From: Paragonimus skrjabini miyazakii
Taxonomy: Eukaryota; Platyhelminthes; Trematoda; Plagiorchiida; Troglotrematidae
Length of the DNA stretch: 64,000 nucleotides
Direction of reading: 5' to 3'
Assembly: GCA_014338405.1 (NCBI GenBank)
Contig: JTDE01000111.1
Coordinates: 70,198 to 134,197 of the forward strand
Both the position numbers and the translations under genes were made by a program. The number at the start of each line of letters is the position of its first letter. The stretch's first letter is position 1. Positions 49,196 to 62,460 of this stretch are shown piece after piece. Under the pieces are notes generated by a model. It searched no databases and was not told where the DNA came from. It saw only the letters and a list, made by a program, of their open reading frames with translations.

Positions 49196-51110
49196 CTATT
49201 TAGTCTGCTGATAGTAAGTAGTAGTAACTAGATAACCAGTACGAAGTGTATATCGCTTATAATGACCATCAGTTGAAAGTAATTTTTTCCATTCGACACC
49301 TCTGTATTTACTATGATGAGCAAAATAATAAACATTTTCTTGTGTAGTGTAAAACGCATGTATTTGATATCATGTATTTTAATACCAATCAGAAAATTAT
49401 GTTCAAGTGGTGATCGTTTTTTATTTTTGTTTATATTATGAAATTACTGCAAAAGCTTTTTTGGGTACAGTATTGATCATCTAAGTATTTGTTTTTTCTT
49501 TTGCTCAAGAAAAGCCGCGCGATATCTGCCCTACCACTGTTTTGTAGGTTTTCATCTATAAATTTTATCTTATATTGTTTTATTCAGTTCTAAAAAAGAC
49601 AACAATAAGAGTGGGTAAGTAACGTATGCATGTTGCAAAACAGAAATCATTACTGCATTGACAGCCGATTGCTAAGAAGAAGGTAAAATTAACTGAATTC
49701 ATTAAAAAAATTTAATAGCAAGTTTTTTCGAGGGAAAACTGGTGTCACGCCTTTAGTTGCACTTTATGGAGAGTAAATAGAGTTAGTCCATTTGGGCTCA
49801 CTGCGATTCATTCTGTTCGCTTGACCTACGGAAGGAACTGACCCTAAATTATTTTTCATTCGTCCACTTGTTTCAAGTTGCAAATGCTCCTCGAAAATTG
49901 ATCATCCATTCGTGCAATTATAGTGGAGTTCAATCGGAATGCACACAACCTAAAATAAATTTAAACAACTTGTGAGTGTTGCTTTGGTTTAGGCGAGCGA
50001 TTGCTTATTCTCTGGGAAAATTTCCACCCCAAACCGAGGTCATCCCTGACATGCGTTGTTCTTTCAGTTAATGCCAAAAGTTGCTCACTCATATCAGTTG
50101 TTTTGCGATTATTTTTCGGCATGTCGTTCACGTCAATCACCTTGAACTACAACTTCTACTTCCACGTCCGTGATGACGGTACAAATATTTGTGAGGAAAA
50201 AGATCATTGTGATCAGTAAACAACTGTACACGATACCAAACAACTATTACTGGCCGTTTTGCTTTTGAAACAAGCGTAAGCCACAAAACCCTTTCCGTCA
50301 GGTACTTCAGCAAGGTGTTTGGTGTACCAAATTTGGTTATCTGCCTTTGAGTTAAATTACCAACTGTTGTCACCCAAAAGGTCGACGCTCCTTTTTGTTT
50401 GACCTTGATATCATGGCGGTCAGTCAAAGAAAAACACACAGGTCACTTGGTTTTGCACGACAGTTTTCAAACCGTTGGGCGTTAGAGTGAGAACAAAACC
50501 ACGAACTCAAACCATTTATCCCTCATCGTTATTTTATAACAAAGCTTGCGGTTTTCAGAGTATATAAGCCTTCTTGCAGTAATTGTGAAATCTAAAAATG
50601 GGTTACACTTAGCATCATTACCTTCGGGTCCTTCTTGTAGAGTATCATCACATAGGCCTCATTGCCATTGCGTTAAAACCAAGTTTCAATTAATGTTCGA
50701 TCGATCAACTGATTTCCAGTCAACTACCAACAACCAAAGTCAATGCCATATCCAACGGGTTTCAAAAACTTCCATAAACTTGCCGTGTGTCACCAGAAAG
50801 GAACCCTGCATTTATTAAGAGAACTTACAGAGAATTGCTGTGATACGTTGACAAGCTGATGGCCCTGGGGCACTCACTTTAGACAAAGATACCTAAGCGC
50901 GCACGTCGTCAATATTGGATAATCAAAAGAAGTTTCGGCAAATAGACTCGGTGTAAAATGTCCATAAAATAGGAGGTCATGTAAAATCTAAAGTTACACT
51001 GCACTTGATAATGATCATAATTATTGAGATGCCGTGAAAAGCTCCAAACCGCTGTGAGTTTGTAGTTACCATTCCGACACAGTGAAACAAACGTTTTAAA
51101 CATATAGCAG
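49196..51110. other. No confirmed gene (1.9 kb)
   Basis: Plus-strand frames at 50001-50219 and 50546-50818 and a minus-strand frame at 50439-50137 are open but lack recognised domains. If the frame at 51111 is a real internal exon, earlier exons of that gene might lie here. I could not identify them. Confidence 0.4.
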
Positions 51111-51570
51111 GGATTCCTTCGTAACGGTCGCTGACTCAAACAACGTCTCTCTTGCCGGCAAGCTAATGTGCTCCAAAGTCGTTCATTCATTGTTCGCTAA
51201 GGTTTCAATTCAAGAGAAAATCAATTACATTCTTGAAGTTGTTGAACCCGGTCCCACGAATGTTTATCACCTAGCTGACGTACTAAGGGAATCATTTCTG
51301 CTTCCAACTGAGAATGTAAGCCTACCTTTCCATGGTCAACGTTGCCGCCAAACAGATGACGCAATCACAATTTTATTAAGACCCATCTCCGCAGACGATT
51401 TCCGGCTGCGGATTAAACAAGATTTAGAGGCAAGCATAGCAAAGCTATCATACTGCAAATGCCGCGTTGATGATATACCAAGTAACAGTCATTACAAACA
51501 AATAACCAATAAATGGTGCTGGGCTTCATTATGTGGTACTTCAACCAGAAGGCTACGTATGAATTTGTGA
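51111..51570 (+). CDS. Possible CARD-like exon of a plus-strand gene
   Basis: After a possible acceptor (CATATAGCAG) the frame stays open for about 152 codons to a TGA. The first 68 residues contain SLAGKLMCSKVVHSLFAK, then IQEKINYILEVVEPGP, then TNVYHLADVLRESF. The pattern of a hydrophobic helix, a Gly-Pro turn, and a last helix ending Leu-Arg-Glu-Ser is the signature of helices 4 to 6 in CARD death-fold domains. A GTAAGC donor after ...LLPTEN (51316) would close a 205-base exon. Alternatively the frame continues through LRPISADDFRLRIKQDLEAS. The N-terminal half of a CARD was not found. The polypyrimidine tract before the acceptor is poor, and a chance frame cannot be excluded. Confidence 0.32.
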
Positions 51571-52003
51571 ACAAAAACTGCTCGCTGTTTTGAGACATAC
51601 TCTAGAATTACCAGCAAGACGGTTCTATCAAAAAAGCTATTTACAGAATATTCAATTGATTTTTCCGCCAACGGAACCTTAGTGGTTATATGTCAGTTTG
51701 TCGTGTACACAGATCACTGAATACGGCATTAACATGGGCAAAACGAATCTCTACACCCTTGATCATGTTGATAATACCGCCTAAAGGTTATCCTCTGTAA
51801 GTTCATAAAACAAATAGCAGACTAAGCTTGCCATCCGTAAGGAGATCGCTGTTACCATTAAAAAGGTTTATACAGAATTTCCTTTCAAGGCGAAACCATT
51901 GAGCATAAAAATACGCGTAATAACAAATTTTATCAAACGAATATTTAACGTAGCCGAATTCGTTAAATTAATTTGGACCCAATGGTTACTTGTTTCTTAT
52001 CAG

Positions 52004-52214
52004 CTTCACGGAGGAGAAATTGCTATTGGCAGAGTTTAGATTTAATCAATTTTCAGAATGGAGGAAAATGTGCCCAAATGAATACGGTAGTCCTTGGTGC
52101 CGAAGAATTATTGTGTGGTTAAAACACCAATGTATGTCGTCCTCGGACACCTTGGGATCACTAATTGCGTTGGCTACAGAGCTTTGGATTCCAAATTCTG
52201 TGAAGTTGTTTTAA
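52004..52214 (+). CDS. Acceptor-led open frame downstream of CARD-like exon
   Basis: A strong acceptor (TTACTTGTTTCTTATCAG) precedes a frame of about 69 codons ending in TAA at 52212-52214, with a polyadenylation-type AATAAA near 52466. It reads FTEEKLLLAEFRFNQF, SEWRKMCPNEYGSPWCRR, then hydrophobic LGSLIALATELW. The Trp-Arg ... Gly-Ser-x-Trp spacing followed by a helix with Cys and Asp loosely recalls the p10 subunit of caspases, which would suit a CARD neighbour. No catalytic p20 segment (His-Gly and Gln-Ala-Cys-x-Gly) was found between the two frames. Treat it as a candidate terminal exon of unknown product. Confidence 0.25.
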
Positions 52215-55200
52215 ATGAATATTTTTGCGGTTTGCCCTGGCGGTTGTAATCAATCGATTAACGCCTGCCCATCATACTCAGATACAATGTTTCGTGAACT
52301 TGACAGTGTCTTAGGTATAGTGACACTTTCAATTTACCGAATTTCAGCCAAAATTCCTCATTATTTGATATTCACCATGTGGAATGGTTTCCTGTTAAGT
52401 TCCTTATCTCATGTAATCGTTTGAGAAAGGTGGTATTGAATCTATCTGTTATGCAGCAGTAAGCAAAATAAACGTTGCGGCTATTTCAAACTTCTGACTT
52501 TTGTGGTTATAGGATTCATAAGGGAATTCATATTGTGAGCATACGTTTTGACCAGTTAACAAAAAACTCGCTTTGGAATGAATGAAACACAGATATGTTG
52601 CAGAACCCAGTGGGATCTGCATAGAAAAAATTAACTCTGCACCGGAACAACTCAACTTCTGTCACATTTGAGGGCTTACAGATGAAAATAATTGAGGACA
52701 GTAGAAAGTTTCAGTTCACTTGCAAATAAGATATTCAAAGCAACTGTCAAGTGACTTCATTCGAGGACAGCGCGCATTTCAGAGATTCATGTCGGTTATT
52801 CGAGTGACTATAAAACAAGTGTAAATGCTTCAATGTGCCGAGCTAGACACTAAAATTGCGAATGATTTGTTGCTAAATCAAGCAACGACATCGTTGGCTA
52901 GGAAGATGGAGGTGTATGTTCTAAACTTAACCAAATTTCTAGCCCACCACCCTTAGCAATCAGCCCCACCGATGTTATCATTAATTGGAGACATAACCGT
53001 AGGAACAAATGCCAGTCAAAATTTAAAGGTAAGCCATCTTGTAAGATATATAAAAATCATTGTTTTTTTACACACCGCCGAAGATCTGTTTTACTCGTTT
53101 GTTTAAAGATGACGCAGAAGAGATATAAACTGGTACCAGACTTTTTATTAACCTAAAAAGACCGCGGGAATTTATTTTTCTGAGAGAGCTTTCTAGCAAT
53201 GGTAGATCAAGACACCTTCGGATAGCCTGCGTTGTACGATCACAGATTGCCTTGTCAACAGTGAAAATACTATATTTCATAAGAAAAAATGGCAGACGCA
53301 AAGCACAAAAGTTTTGAATACCGCGTTTTATGAAAAATGCAGTTACCATAGATTTTCGCGGGGAAAACTAGGTGTTTGTGAAATTTCTTGAATAATTTTT
53401 TTGGAGTTGAGCAACTAATAAGGTGGAGCATGAATCTCGCTAATTTTAAACAAAGATATGAGGTAATACGCGGGCTTAACAGTACTGCGTGGATTTTGAA
53501 AACTTAGTTGCAATGGAGGGAACTATGTGAGAGTTTTGCGTTAGCAGCTATGGTCATTATATAAACGAAGTTTAAGAAAACACAAAAGGCGGCCATGCAG
53601 GGAGTGTCTGTGCATTCCTGTGAAAATATCTTCACTCTTGCTACTTCGTTCATGCGATCAAAATTTCTGGTCCATCGGCGTACACCATCAGTTATGTAGA
53701 ACGTGTTTTACTGTAAATTTTGATCGGGGGAACGAGGGACCTATCAACACGAGTTAACTTATCACTGTCCTGAACTAAAAGTAGTCCGTTGATTTTGATT
53801 GTATAATTGACTGATATTCGAAATATTACTCAATTAACGCTAGTGCTGGCATAATCTTTTTAAGTGACTGGCAGTAATTTTTCAGCTTAGGCGACCAGTG
53901 AAAAAGTATTCTTCAGCACTGGGATATATGAAGCCGTTGTGTAGGTAAACCGTCTTATTTAACAAACACGCGTGCAGTGAACCCTAATAAAATCCGTAAA
54001 ACAGTTATTTAGTAAACAATCGGGTATTCATGTCGACCTACTTTGAGAACTATCCGAAGTTGCGCGTGGTTTTTCCATTTAAAAAACAGTGCAGTCTATC
54101 TCGCCGGGGAATACATGGGATTTGAGTTTTCCTCTCATGAAAGCCAATCCTAAAGGCTTGACCTTGCCGATACTTGGAGTTGAATTGCGGCACTATTAGG
54201 TGCTGACCACAGCTTGTGCGATTTAGCCTAGTGCATGACCGAAAGATGATGTATTGACAGTTATGCTGACTTGCCTGTGAATAGAGCGTAAGTTGCTGTC
54301 GTCCACAGGAAAACAGTAGCAAACTCCTTAACTTCAACCAGTAAGGTTATTGTCAGACAAATGTAAAAACCCATGCATATGCAAATTACGGACAGTGATA
54401 TTCACTGCACTACTTGGTTATGCTCTATCTGTACAGTCTGCTTTCGCGAAAGGACTCAGAACCAAGTCCTGTGATAATTGTGTACTTTGTTGGAAAAACG
54501 CAAAAACGGAAAATTCTGTCATGCGTTAGACGTAAATTATCATTCAGTGCACTAGTTGTCACACTTAAAGAAATGGTCTGACGTGCTTTCGATGTCTCAG
54601 TTAACGGCGAGCGAATTTCCCAAAGATCCGGCTTTTATCCTGAATAGAAATTTAGATTGGCTATCGATTCTAAACGTATCCTTAAAAGGCATTCGTCATA
54701 ACTGTAAGCAACATTCAAATGTCAGCTAGGGCTATCTACATCAGTTTTGTTCAGTAAAAGCGGTTTTGAAGCTGATTGTTCTCGTAGCATGTCAACGGGA
54801 TAAATTTCTTGGGTTGGACATATTCAGTACGCTTGCGAGGAAGATTTTCACGTGAGCTTTGTGAGACTCGGAAGCATCTCGTCCTGTTTAATGTATCAGT
54901 TGTTGACTACGGCTCAGTTAAACTGAACTTGTTTTACTCCTCCAGTCCTGTTCAAACAAAGACGTTTAGTTACATTTTGAGCGCATACCCATGCATCCTA
55001 ATGTTAAATTGTAGTTCATGTTTGACATCTAGCTTCACATATTAGGTTCTTATGTGTGGCACCTGTATCACAGTTTCTGTATGAAAAATCAGTTTCACAC
55101 TATACACCGCGTTCGAAAAACTATTACTGTTTCTTGAAGCTGCGCTTTCAGGTCCACATTACATATATTTTGTAATACTGACAGATCGTGCCAAATAACT

Positions 55201-58200
55201 GAGAGATTCACGGACTAAGCCGATTATTAGATCGAATTTGATTTTGCTCGCTTGAAAACCACCACGATGTAGAATGTTACGCAGTTGGCCGGATGATGAA
55301 TAGTCAAAAATATACTGAGAAGCAAAATCTCGGTATCACTAACGCGACATAGACTTGACTGTCCGAATTAATTTCAGCTTGTCTCACGACATTGAGTTGA
55401 TGGCCATGGAAGCCAAATCTGGATATTGATTAATTATCAAGACGGTTTCAATGAACCCGTATGATTGCCATAATCAACCAGTTACTGCATCTACTACTTT
55501 ATCTATATTCGTGAGATTGTTGCTCTTATGTTGTGAAGAACAATCATCTTATAAAGAATGAACAACATCCAGCTACAAAACGGGTTAACACTCTATGTTC
55601 TCTACTCTGTTAAGGCAGGTTGCGCAAGCAGAGAGGTTTTCATTTTGCTACCAGCACAATAAGGAGAACATAATGTTAATGTAGAAAATGTCTCGGAAAT
55701 ACACCTATGTATAGCGAATATGAGCCTTTCTAAGATAATTCAAAAGCTTGAATATCAAATGAATCGCTTGACTTGCGGGAAACACCTACTTAGCGTACGT
55801 GCGTATCAAATCTGAAACAGCTTAGTAGAATCGGCCGGACAAGTCCCATTGCGGGTTAAATTCAAGCGTAGACTGGATATACATGCTTGACACACCAAAC
55901 CGCTAGGGTGCTTGCCTTGGCAAGCAGGATCCTTGAAGCTGAACGAACCTTCTCAAGAACACTTACTATTAAGGTTGGAGGGATCGTGCCTGTAGAATTT
56001 TACAAGGCGAATTTTCCATACTTCATACGCATCGATTGAGTTTCTGTTATGTTATATTCGTCTTTTAACTAACAATGTTTGCAATGTTTCGTTGGGTTTA
56101 GCTTGTATTCATAGTTTACCCTACTTATTTGGTACATTACTCAGGAGAAGCGAGGTATTCCCCCAAATGGATGGACGATAGATAAGCGATACACCCAACT
56201 ACACGGGACGACTAATCCAATGTCTGGTGAATACTGCTCTAATACTATGGAGAAAAGTTGTGTCCCATATTTCAACATATATTATATGGCACCGAGCGTA
56301 ATTTTTACGTGGGCGTTACATCAAAAGTGCACAACTGTAGCCACTTGTGCTAAATTGAGTGATGCAGAACAATTTCGAGGAAAGTTACCGTGTTGAATGT
56401 TGCAACAATATTGCTCTGGAATGCTTGTTACATCTTTACAGGACGAATATACTTTTAGTGCACTATTCGTCACACCATACTGGATATTCCTCTGCTCAGT
56501 CTAATTTATTATATAAGTTGAGGTTCATCAAACCTGTGGTCAGCTTTTCTAAGTAAACCTTATTTTATCTGTATTAGTTCGCTTTTAATTCATGCCTGAT
56601 ATAAGTGAAACTGTTAGTTCAAATTATTACATTTCTTATTGTACACCACTCTTGTGTTTCATGGGTATTGTTTTTCAAAAAAATACGTTAATCTTGATTG
56701 ATGGAATTTCGGACAAAACCAACATTTAGAGATTGCCCGCATGGGTTCATTTATGAGTTGAAGACGAGATACGATGTCCATCAATTAAATCAGTTGCCCC
56801 GCCCAAGCAGTATTTTGCTTTTATTTGAGACTCAGCTATGTTTGTTGAAAATTCGAGTATTTTTACAGCTGTTTATAATAACTATGACCTCAGGCAGCAC
56901 GTGGATGATTAAGTTACACTGACTCGCGAAACATCTATTGAACTGTTTATCTGAAGGTAGTTGTATCCACGTCACTCCTCAGCGACATTTGCTACGTATT
57001 CTGCAATATCATGACCAGTTACGCGAAAATTGTTTTTCTAATGATAGACAAGGTAAGCTAATCAGCAGTAATTTTTGCTAACCTTGTTTCCACTAAATCC
57101 CCATCAGTTCAGTCAGTGGAAAAGTTACATATTATGACCGCCCGGAACTGTTTACATTCGAGGTGATGGAGTTACGTGACTTATAGGTGTCAAACAAGCG
57201 AATTCACCCTTCTTTTCCCAAAAGTTGACTTCTTGATGGGTAACACGGCGGTTGCGCTTCTGAAGTGCTGTGTTGACCATAGGAATCATGATGAATTCGA
57301 TAGAGGTTGAACTATGTGTTCACTTGTGATAATTAGTCGTGGATGAAACCTTGAGGGTCGCAACATATTGATCCCGTTTCTTATTAAACAAAGATGTGCA
57401 GTTCAGCTCGAAGCAAGTGAACATTTGATTTACTCAAGTCTCTGTTTTTAAACACAGTGAACAGTAATTAATAATTCAGAAGTGTCAAAAATTGGGCAAA
57501 TTCTTACTATTGGGTTACAAAAACTGGTGGTTTAATTCTTTGGTTCGGTTTCGGGCACAAGTGGATGAAAAGCTAATTTATGCCGGAAGTTTTAGTTGAA
57601 TTCTGTCATCTACTGTTATTGGTTTGTCCTGAGTCCTATGGGGTTGCGTGAGACTAATGTCATTATTAATGACTTCAGAGGTATGTTCAAAATAGGTCCG
57701 TCCCAGCATATGCACAATAACCCGTAGTAGAATGTAACACTGCATGAGAACATATTAGATAAGTTTTATTTACATTTTCGTTTGATGTTTTCCTCCAAAT
57801 CTTTACAGTGATGCCCAAAAACGGCAAGCAGGCTGTTGTACAGTCGTGCAAGCACGAACGTTTTTGAACAGTTCAATTTATCCTATGAAATACAAGCGTG
57901 GCTGAACTGCAGTTTGGTTACTAACACGCGGCAGAACCGTAAATGCTGATATAAAAATGTAGACACCCCGGGTACGAAGACATGCATTGTATAAGCTTCA
58001 TATATTAATATCCGTACGTAAAAACATTAAGAATTTGACAGTCATCATATTTTAGGTCACAAAAACGTTTAAGAGCACGTTATATTGTTTATGGGGAAAA
58101 ATTCAATACACAGCCTGTTTCCATAAGATGTAGGCACCTTTTCAGGTTTGAATTGAATTTTTCAGTCATTTAAAACCCCAGCAAAATCCCCGTCTAGTAA

Positions 58201-61200
58201 ACAAAGTGAGAGTGTTTGCTGTAGTAGATGCACGTTAACAAGCGAGGTTCTTTCAGCGGCGCTATTGATCTCTTTTAAAAGAACTTATCGGCAGTCGTCA
58301 AAAAAACTACCTCCTATATGGCGATCTATTTTTCTGCATACAAAAATACTTTTTGACATTAGGTTTGATGGTATGACATCATGGTAAACATAGTGGATTT
58401 AAAGGAGATCAAATAAAAAAATCTGGACTTCGGACTTGTTTTATACCAGTTATGTCCATAAGCCAATCAACTGGATTTAATATTAAAGCACGTGACTGAC
58501 CCTTGTCAGCATATTTTGTAAATGCAAATCCCACAGTAAATTAGGGATTCTACATGCTAGAACCCATCTATGCTGACGTTTAGTACAATAATAATTTAGA
58601 AGATAGCTATGGTTTCACACCTTAAGGCCCAGCAGAAATATTTTGAAAAAGCTAACAGTTTTCCAACTAAACGGTAGCTTAACAAAAATCGTGCTACAGA
58701 TAGACCATTGATAAACCCACAGTCGAAATAAAATCAAGAGCTATTGGTATGTTATTTCAAACAGCTTAGTTCAACTATTCTTTACTAATTCCTTTCTGCC
58801 TTTTGAGAGTGACACAAGAACAGAAATGGATCGAAAATTCCCTCTGCCAAAAGTGTGAGGTACCTGAGAACATTTAAGAATATTTTTATCTGTTACTTTT
58901 GACATAATAAATATTATCCTTAAAAAACCAATACAAGTCCGATGAGCAAGTTGTCAAACCACTGTTTGAAATGTTGTCGAAGGTTATCACTTGTTACTGA
59001 GAGCAAAAATCCCCAGAACTTATGACCGAACAGGTTTTTGCCCTTAAAAGTGGTTTGGCGGAATTAAACTAAATAACATAAATAATTGAACAACAGTTTG
59101 AGACTTACCTATGAATGTGTATAAAACAGAAGTAAGTTTAGTTGTGTCGTTGCGGAAACCTTTTCAGAATACAAAGCAACTGGTCTTTACACACTCAAAT
59201 TTAACTAAATTAACTAATTATCGCAACCAAAGATATAAGCTCGAATCAAATGCATCAAGTAGAATTGAAGTGTTCAAACGATAAATTATTCTGAACTCAC
59301 AGGAGTTAAGCAAAAACTGTTGAGCGGTTTATTTATAATTTCACAACACACCTTTGTATGTAGTTTCAATAGTTCTACCCTATTCTATTTGGAAAAAAGT
59401 AGTTCATACCTCTGACTTCCCCGGCGGTGCGGTTACAAAATCGATGTGCATTGTGTTGTTTCTCTTCAACATCCGAAGTTTATTGCGAACTAGCACACTT
59501 TTGCCCTGTTTTCCACTCATTCTACGGTTTGATTTCCATAGTTTGTTATGCGAATTTTAATTGTTCACATGATGTTAGTTGTTAAAACACGAACAAAATA
59601 TGTTCGCACCCATGATGGTTTCAAACTGTGCAACCCCAACAAACCAATCACGGCTTTTCTTTCATAAATAAATTTGAACCAATGGGGTTCGCTGGTTGCT
59701 TATAACAGAAGAACTTTCTCAGTGTGTACCAAGCTTACAATATTCAAGCGCATTTGTCGAATATATTTTTAATATTGAGGTTTAAATATTTATGAATACA
59801 AACAACATAATTTTTTACGCTACTAATACCCCATTCTCCCCAGTACAGTCCCTGCGAATTTGTGCTCTGCGACAACACGTCTATCTTGTGTAATTGCCTA
59901 TGGGATCGGTTGAAAATTTGTTGATGAGCTTCCGTGTCTTTTTAAACAGAGAAGGAAATCATGAGTTTTCTCATGTTCAGAGATAAATGTTCTACAGAAA
60001 TCGATAAAATCTGCAGGGGCGGTGTGGTAGAAAACACATTGTACTGAAGGGTTCACACGTTTTCTTCAGACCAGCAAACAGGTTGACTGGCAGTGTGTAG
60101 TAACAAGGAACTTATGTTTTTTCTAATACTATGTGCATAGAAACTAGTCTGAAATGCCTTACACTGTTTACTAATACACATGTTTGACATTTGCAAAAAA
60201 TCTGAAAAATATTTTCTGAAACTGTCAGGTTTAACGTCTCTATGAATGTGTGTATCAAAGTAGCTTATCGATAAACTAAAACAGAAGGCTGCTGCACGTG
60301 CGCTGGACAAAAAACGACTTTCAAATTTCTAAATTTATTAGAAATATACATTTCGTTTAATGTTATTATTCAGCAGGCCTCAAACTTTTCCCGTTAAACT
60401 AAGCGCTTGGCACTATTAAACCAAGTTAGCAATTTAGTCTTACGAATGTCTTTTTCAGTTCTGCACAACAATTATCGAGCTAAGCGGCATACCCAGTTTT
60501 CATCACTGAAAACTGTATAAAATAACGTTCGGTTTTCATTTATTGTGGACAATAAAAGCGTTTTCTAAAAAGTAAATGTATTTGACAATCACATTTAAAC
60601 AAACGTGGCATTGCATATCTATCAGTGCTTGTGCTTGAATTAATTGAACCAATAAGTGTATTCATAGTGTGTTTTTAAAGGGAGCTACGTACTTGCCCTC
60701 ACAAACTTTGGCATGTTGTAATGAGTTACCTTCACAAAACTTAATGTGTACACTTTTTAACTGCGAGGGGTAAAATTTTAAAAGCCGAATATCATCGTCG
60801 TATGTAATTGGTGTGGGCGTGTGGTTTGAAATAATTCGAACAAGACCACTGACAGGTAGATAATCTATATCGGAAATATATAACCTTGTGTTTTGTTCAT
60901 AAACGTTTTCGAAACAAATTGCTTAAGATGAAATAACGACAGTTTTTATCAGGCTAACCACAGCAAATCAAAATATTTGTCATTGTTTAAGCTTGCTGAC
61001 TATCATTGTTTTACAAGCCAAGTGGAGCGAAATTGCAACGATAAGTAGAAGAAGACAGAAAAACCATCGGAGGACTTGTTCGTTTTGTTTTGAGTTTATT
61101 CAGCGTAGTTTAATGTAATGCGCTCTAGTGGACGGGTACACCTATGTTGCACTGTCACCCTCTAACTACTACACAATGTAACCTAAGTCATGATAACAAG

Positions 61201-62165
61201 AAATATATTCCTCATTACGTTTTAGTGCCGTATTTCAAAAGTCGTTGGGTATTACCGCAAAATTAATCCTGGTTATTGTTAATATTGTACTAAGGCGAAC
61301 GAAGGCGTACTGAAATCCCTACTTACCGCATACAAGCCTGACATACATGACACTTCAAACTGAGTGAACGACGAAAGTCCTGTTTATTTTTAACTGAGGA
61401 AAACGTAGATGAGTCACGGACCGGCGAATCTTTATTCTTCTATTACAGTTTGATGCAGTTGACAATATATAAACTGCTGAATGGGAGGCGAGAGTATCGT
61501 AATCAACATATTCATGCACTTTGATTCGTAAAACTCATTGAACCCAAGTGCATCCATTATTTGTTAGGTTTCTGTCAAATACAGCGCAAAGCAATAGATA
61601 CAACGATTCTTTTCATATGGATTTGATGATGTTTCTACAACAATTTTTCACAGACAGCCATCATCTCGTTTGCGAGATTAAAGAAACCTCGGCCGGGATT
61701 AGTTTAATGCTACAAAACGTAGATGATGTACATTGATAGTCACTTGAACGGTTTGTGTTTAACAGCGGGTATTACAAAATAACGTTAGACTATAAACATA
61801 TATGATAAACTGAACAGAACTTACTAACTACCAGTAATTCAAGCTTTTATTGACCACACTTTTGAATAAAATGACTAAAGCATCAGCAAGAATTACGAAA
61901 GATTGTTTTCAATAATTTATTGTGCTAATCCACTCAGCAGTGATGAAACCATAACGACACATGATTCCAAATTGCGATTATCCGTCATAAGTTGATAAAT
62001 CCAGCAAACAACTTTATTGTCAAAAATTCTAGACTGGATGGCACCACAGATCGTACAAACCCTAAGAGCGACAGACAGTTTACTCCTAGGATTCTGCATA
62101 GCAGTTACGTCAGAACTTATCAGTTAGGTCAAATGACCTCGATATTGCGGAAACTAAGGGGATTA
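52215..62165. other. No confirmed gene (10 kb)
   Basis: This is a long AT-rich stretch with many short frames on both strands and no recognised domain, full-length repeat or RNA gene. A frame at 52215-52424 encodes NIFAVCPGGCNQSINACPS followed by a possible donor, without an identified family. Near 55905-55965 there is a small hairpin (CTTGCCTTGGCAAG) followed by sequence vaguely like a tRNA-derived arm, too worn to call. A weak minus-strand microexon pattern at 61363-61331 was rejected. Confidence 0.4.
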
Positions 62166-62460
62166 TCGAGGCGATCGGGCAACCTAACCATTACTCACAA
62201 GCGAAAGTGGATGAGCATTCACATTTGATAATTCGGTCGTGCCTAACGTGAGGTCAAAGGCGCGGTGGTAAACACGGTTGCCTCATGAACAGCATGTCCG
62301 TGGTTTAAGTCCCGGCAGTGGCGATGATATGCACTACTAACGAGCTCTAGTGAGAGCGGGACTCGAGTCTAGTACTTCTCTTTAATATAGGCCGACTGAA
62401 AAGTCTATGGGATTGCAACAGCTGCGATCAATTGTGGGTGATGTTCAATCTATATGAAAA
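62166..62460 (+). repeat. tRNA-derived SINE, copy E
   Basis: A near-complete copy with the same 5' start as copy D (CGAGGCGATCGGGCAACC). The A box reads AGGCGCGGTGG at 62258-62268 and the B box GGTTTAAGTCC at 62302-62312. The body (GATATGCACTACTAACGAG, GCTGCGATCAATTGTGGGTG) and 3' end (CTATATGAAAATC) match copy D. Both promoter boxes carry one or two changes from consensus, so it is probably silent. Confidence 0.9.

Noticed and set aside
61331..61363. Minus-strand 33-base segment reading LKCHVCQACMR in one frame with a GTAAGT donor, recalling a zinc-finger piece.
   Set aside because: Too short, no neighbouring exon, and another frame is also open; not distinguishable from chance.
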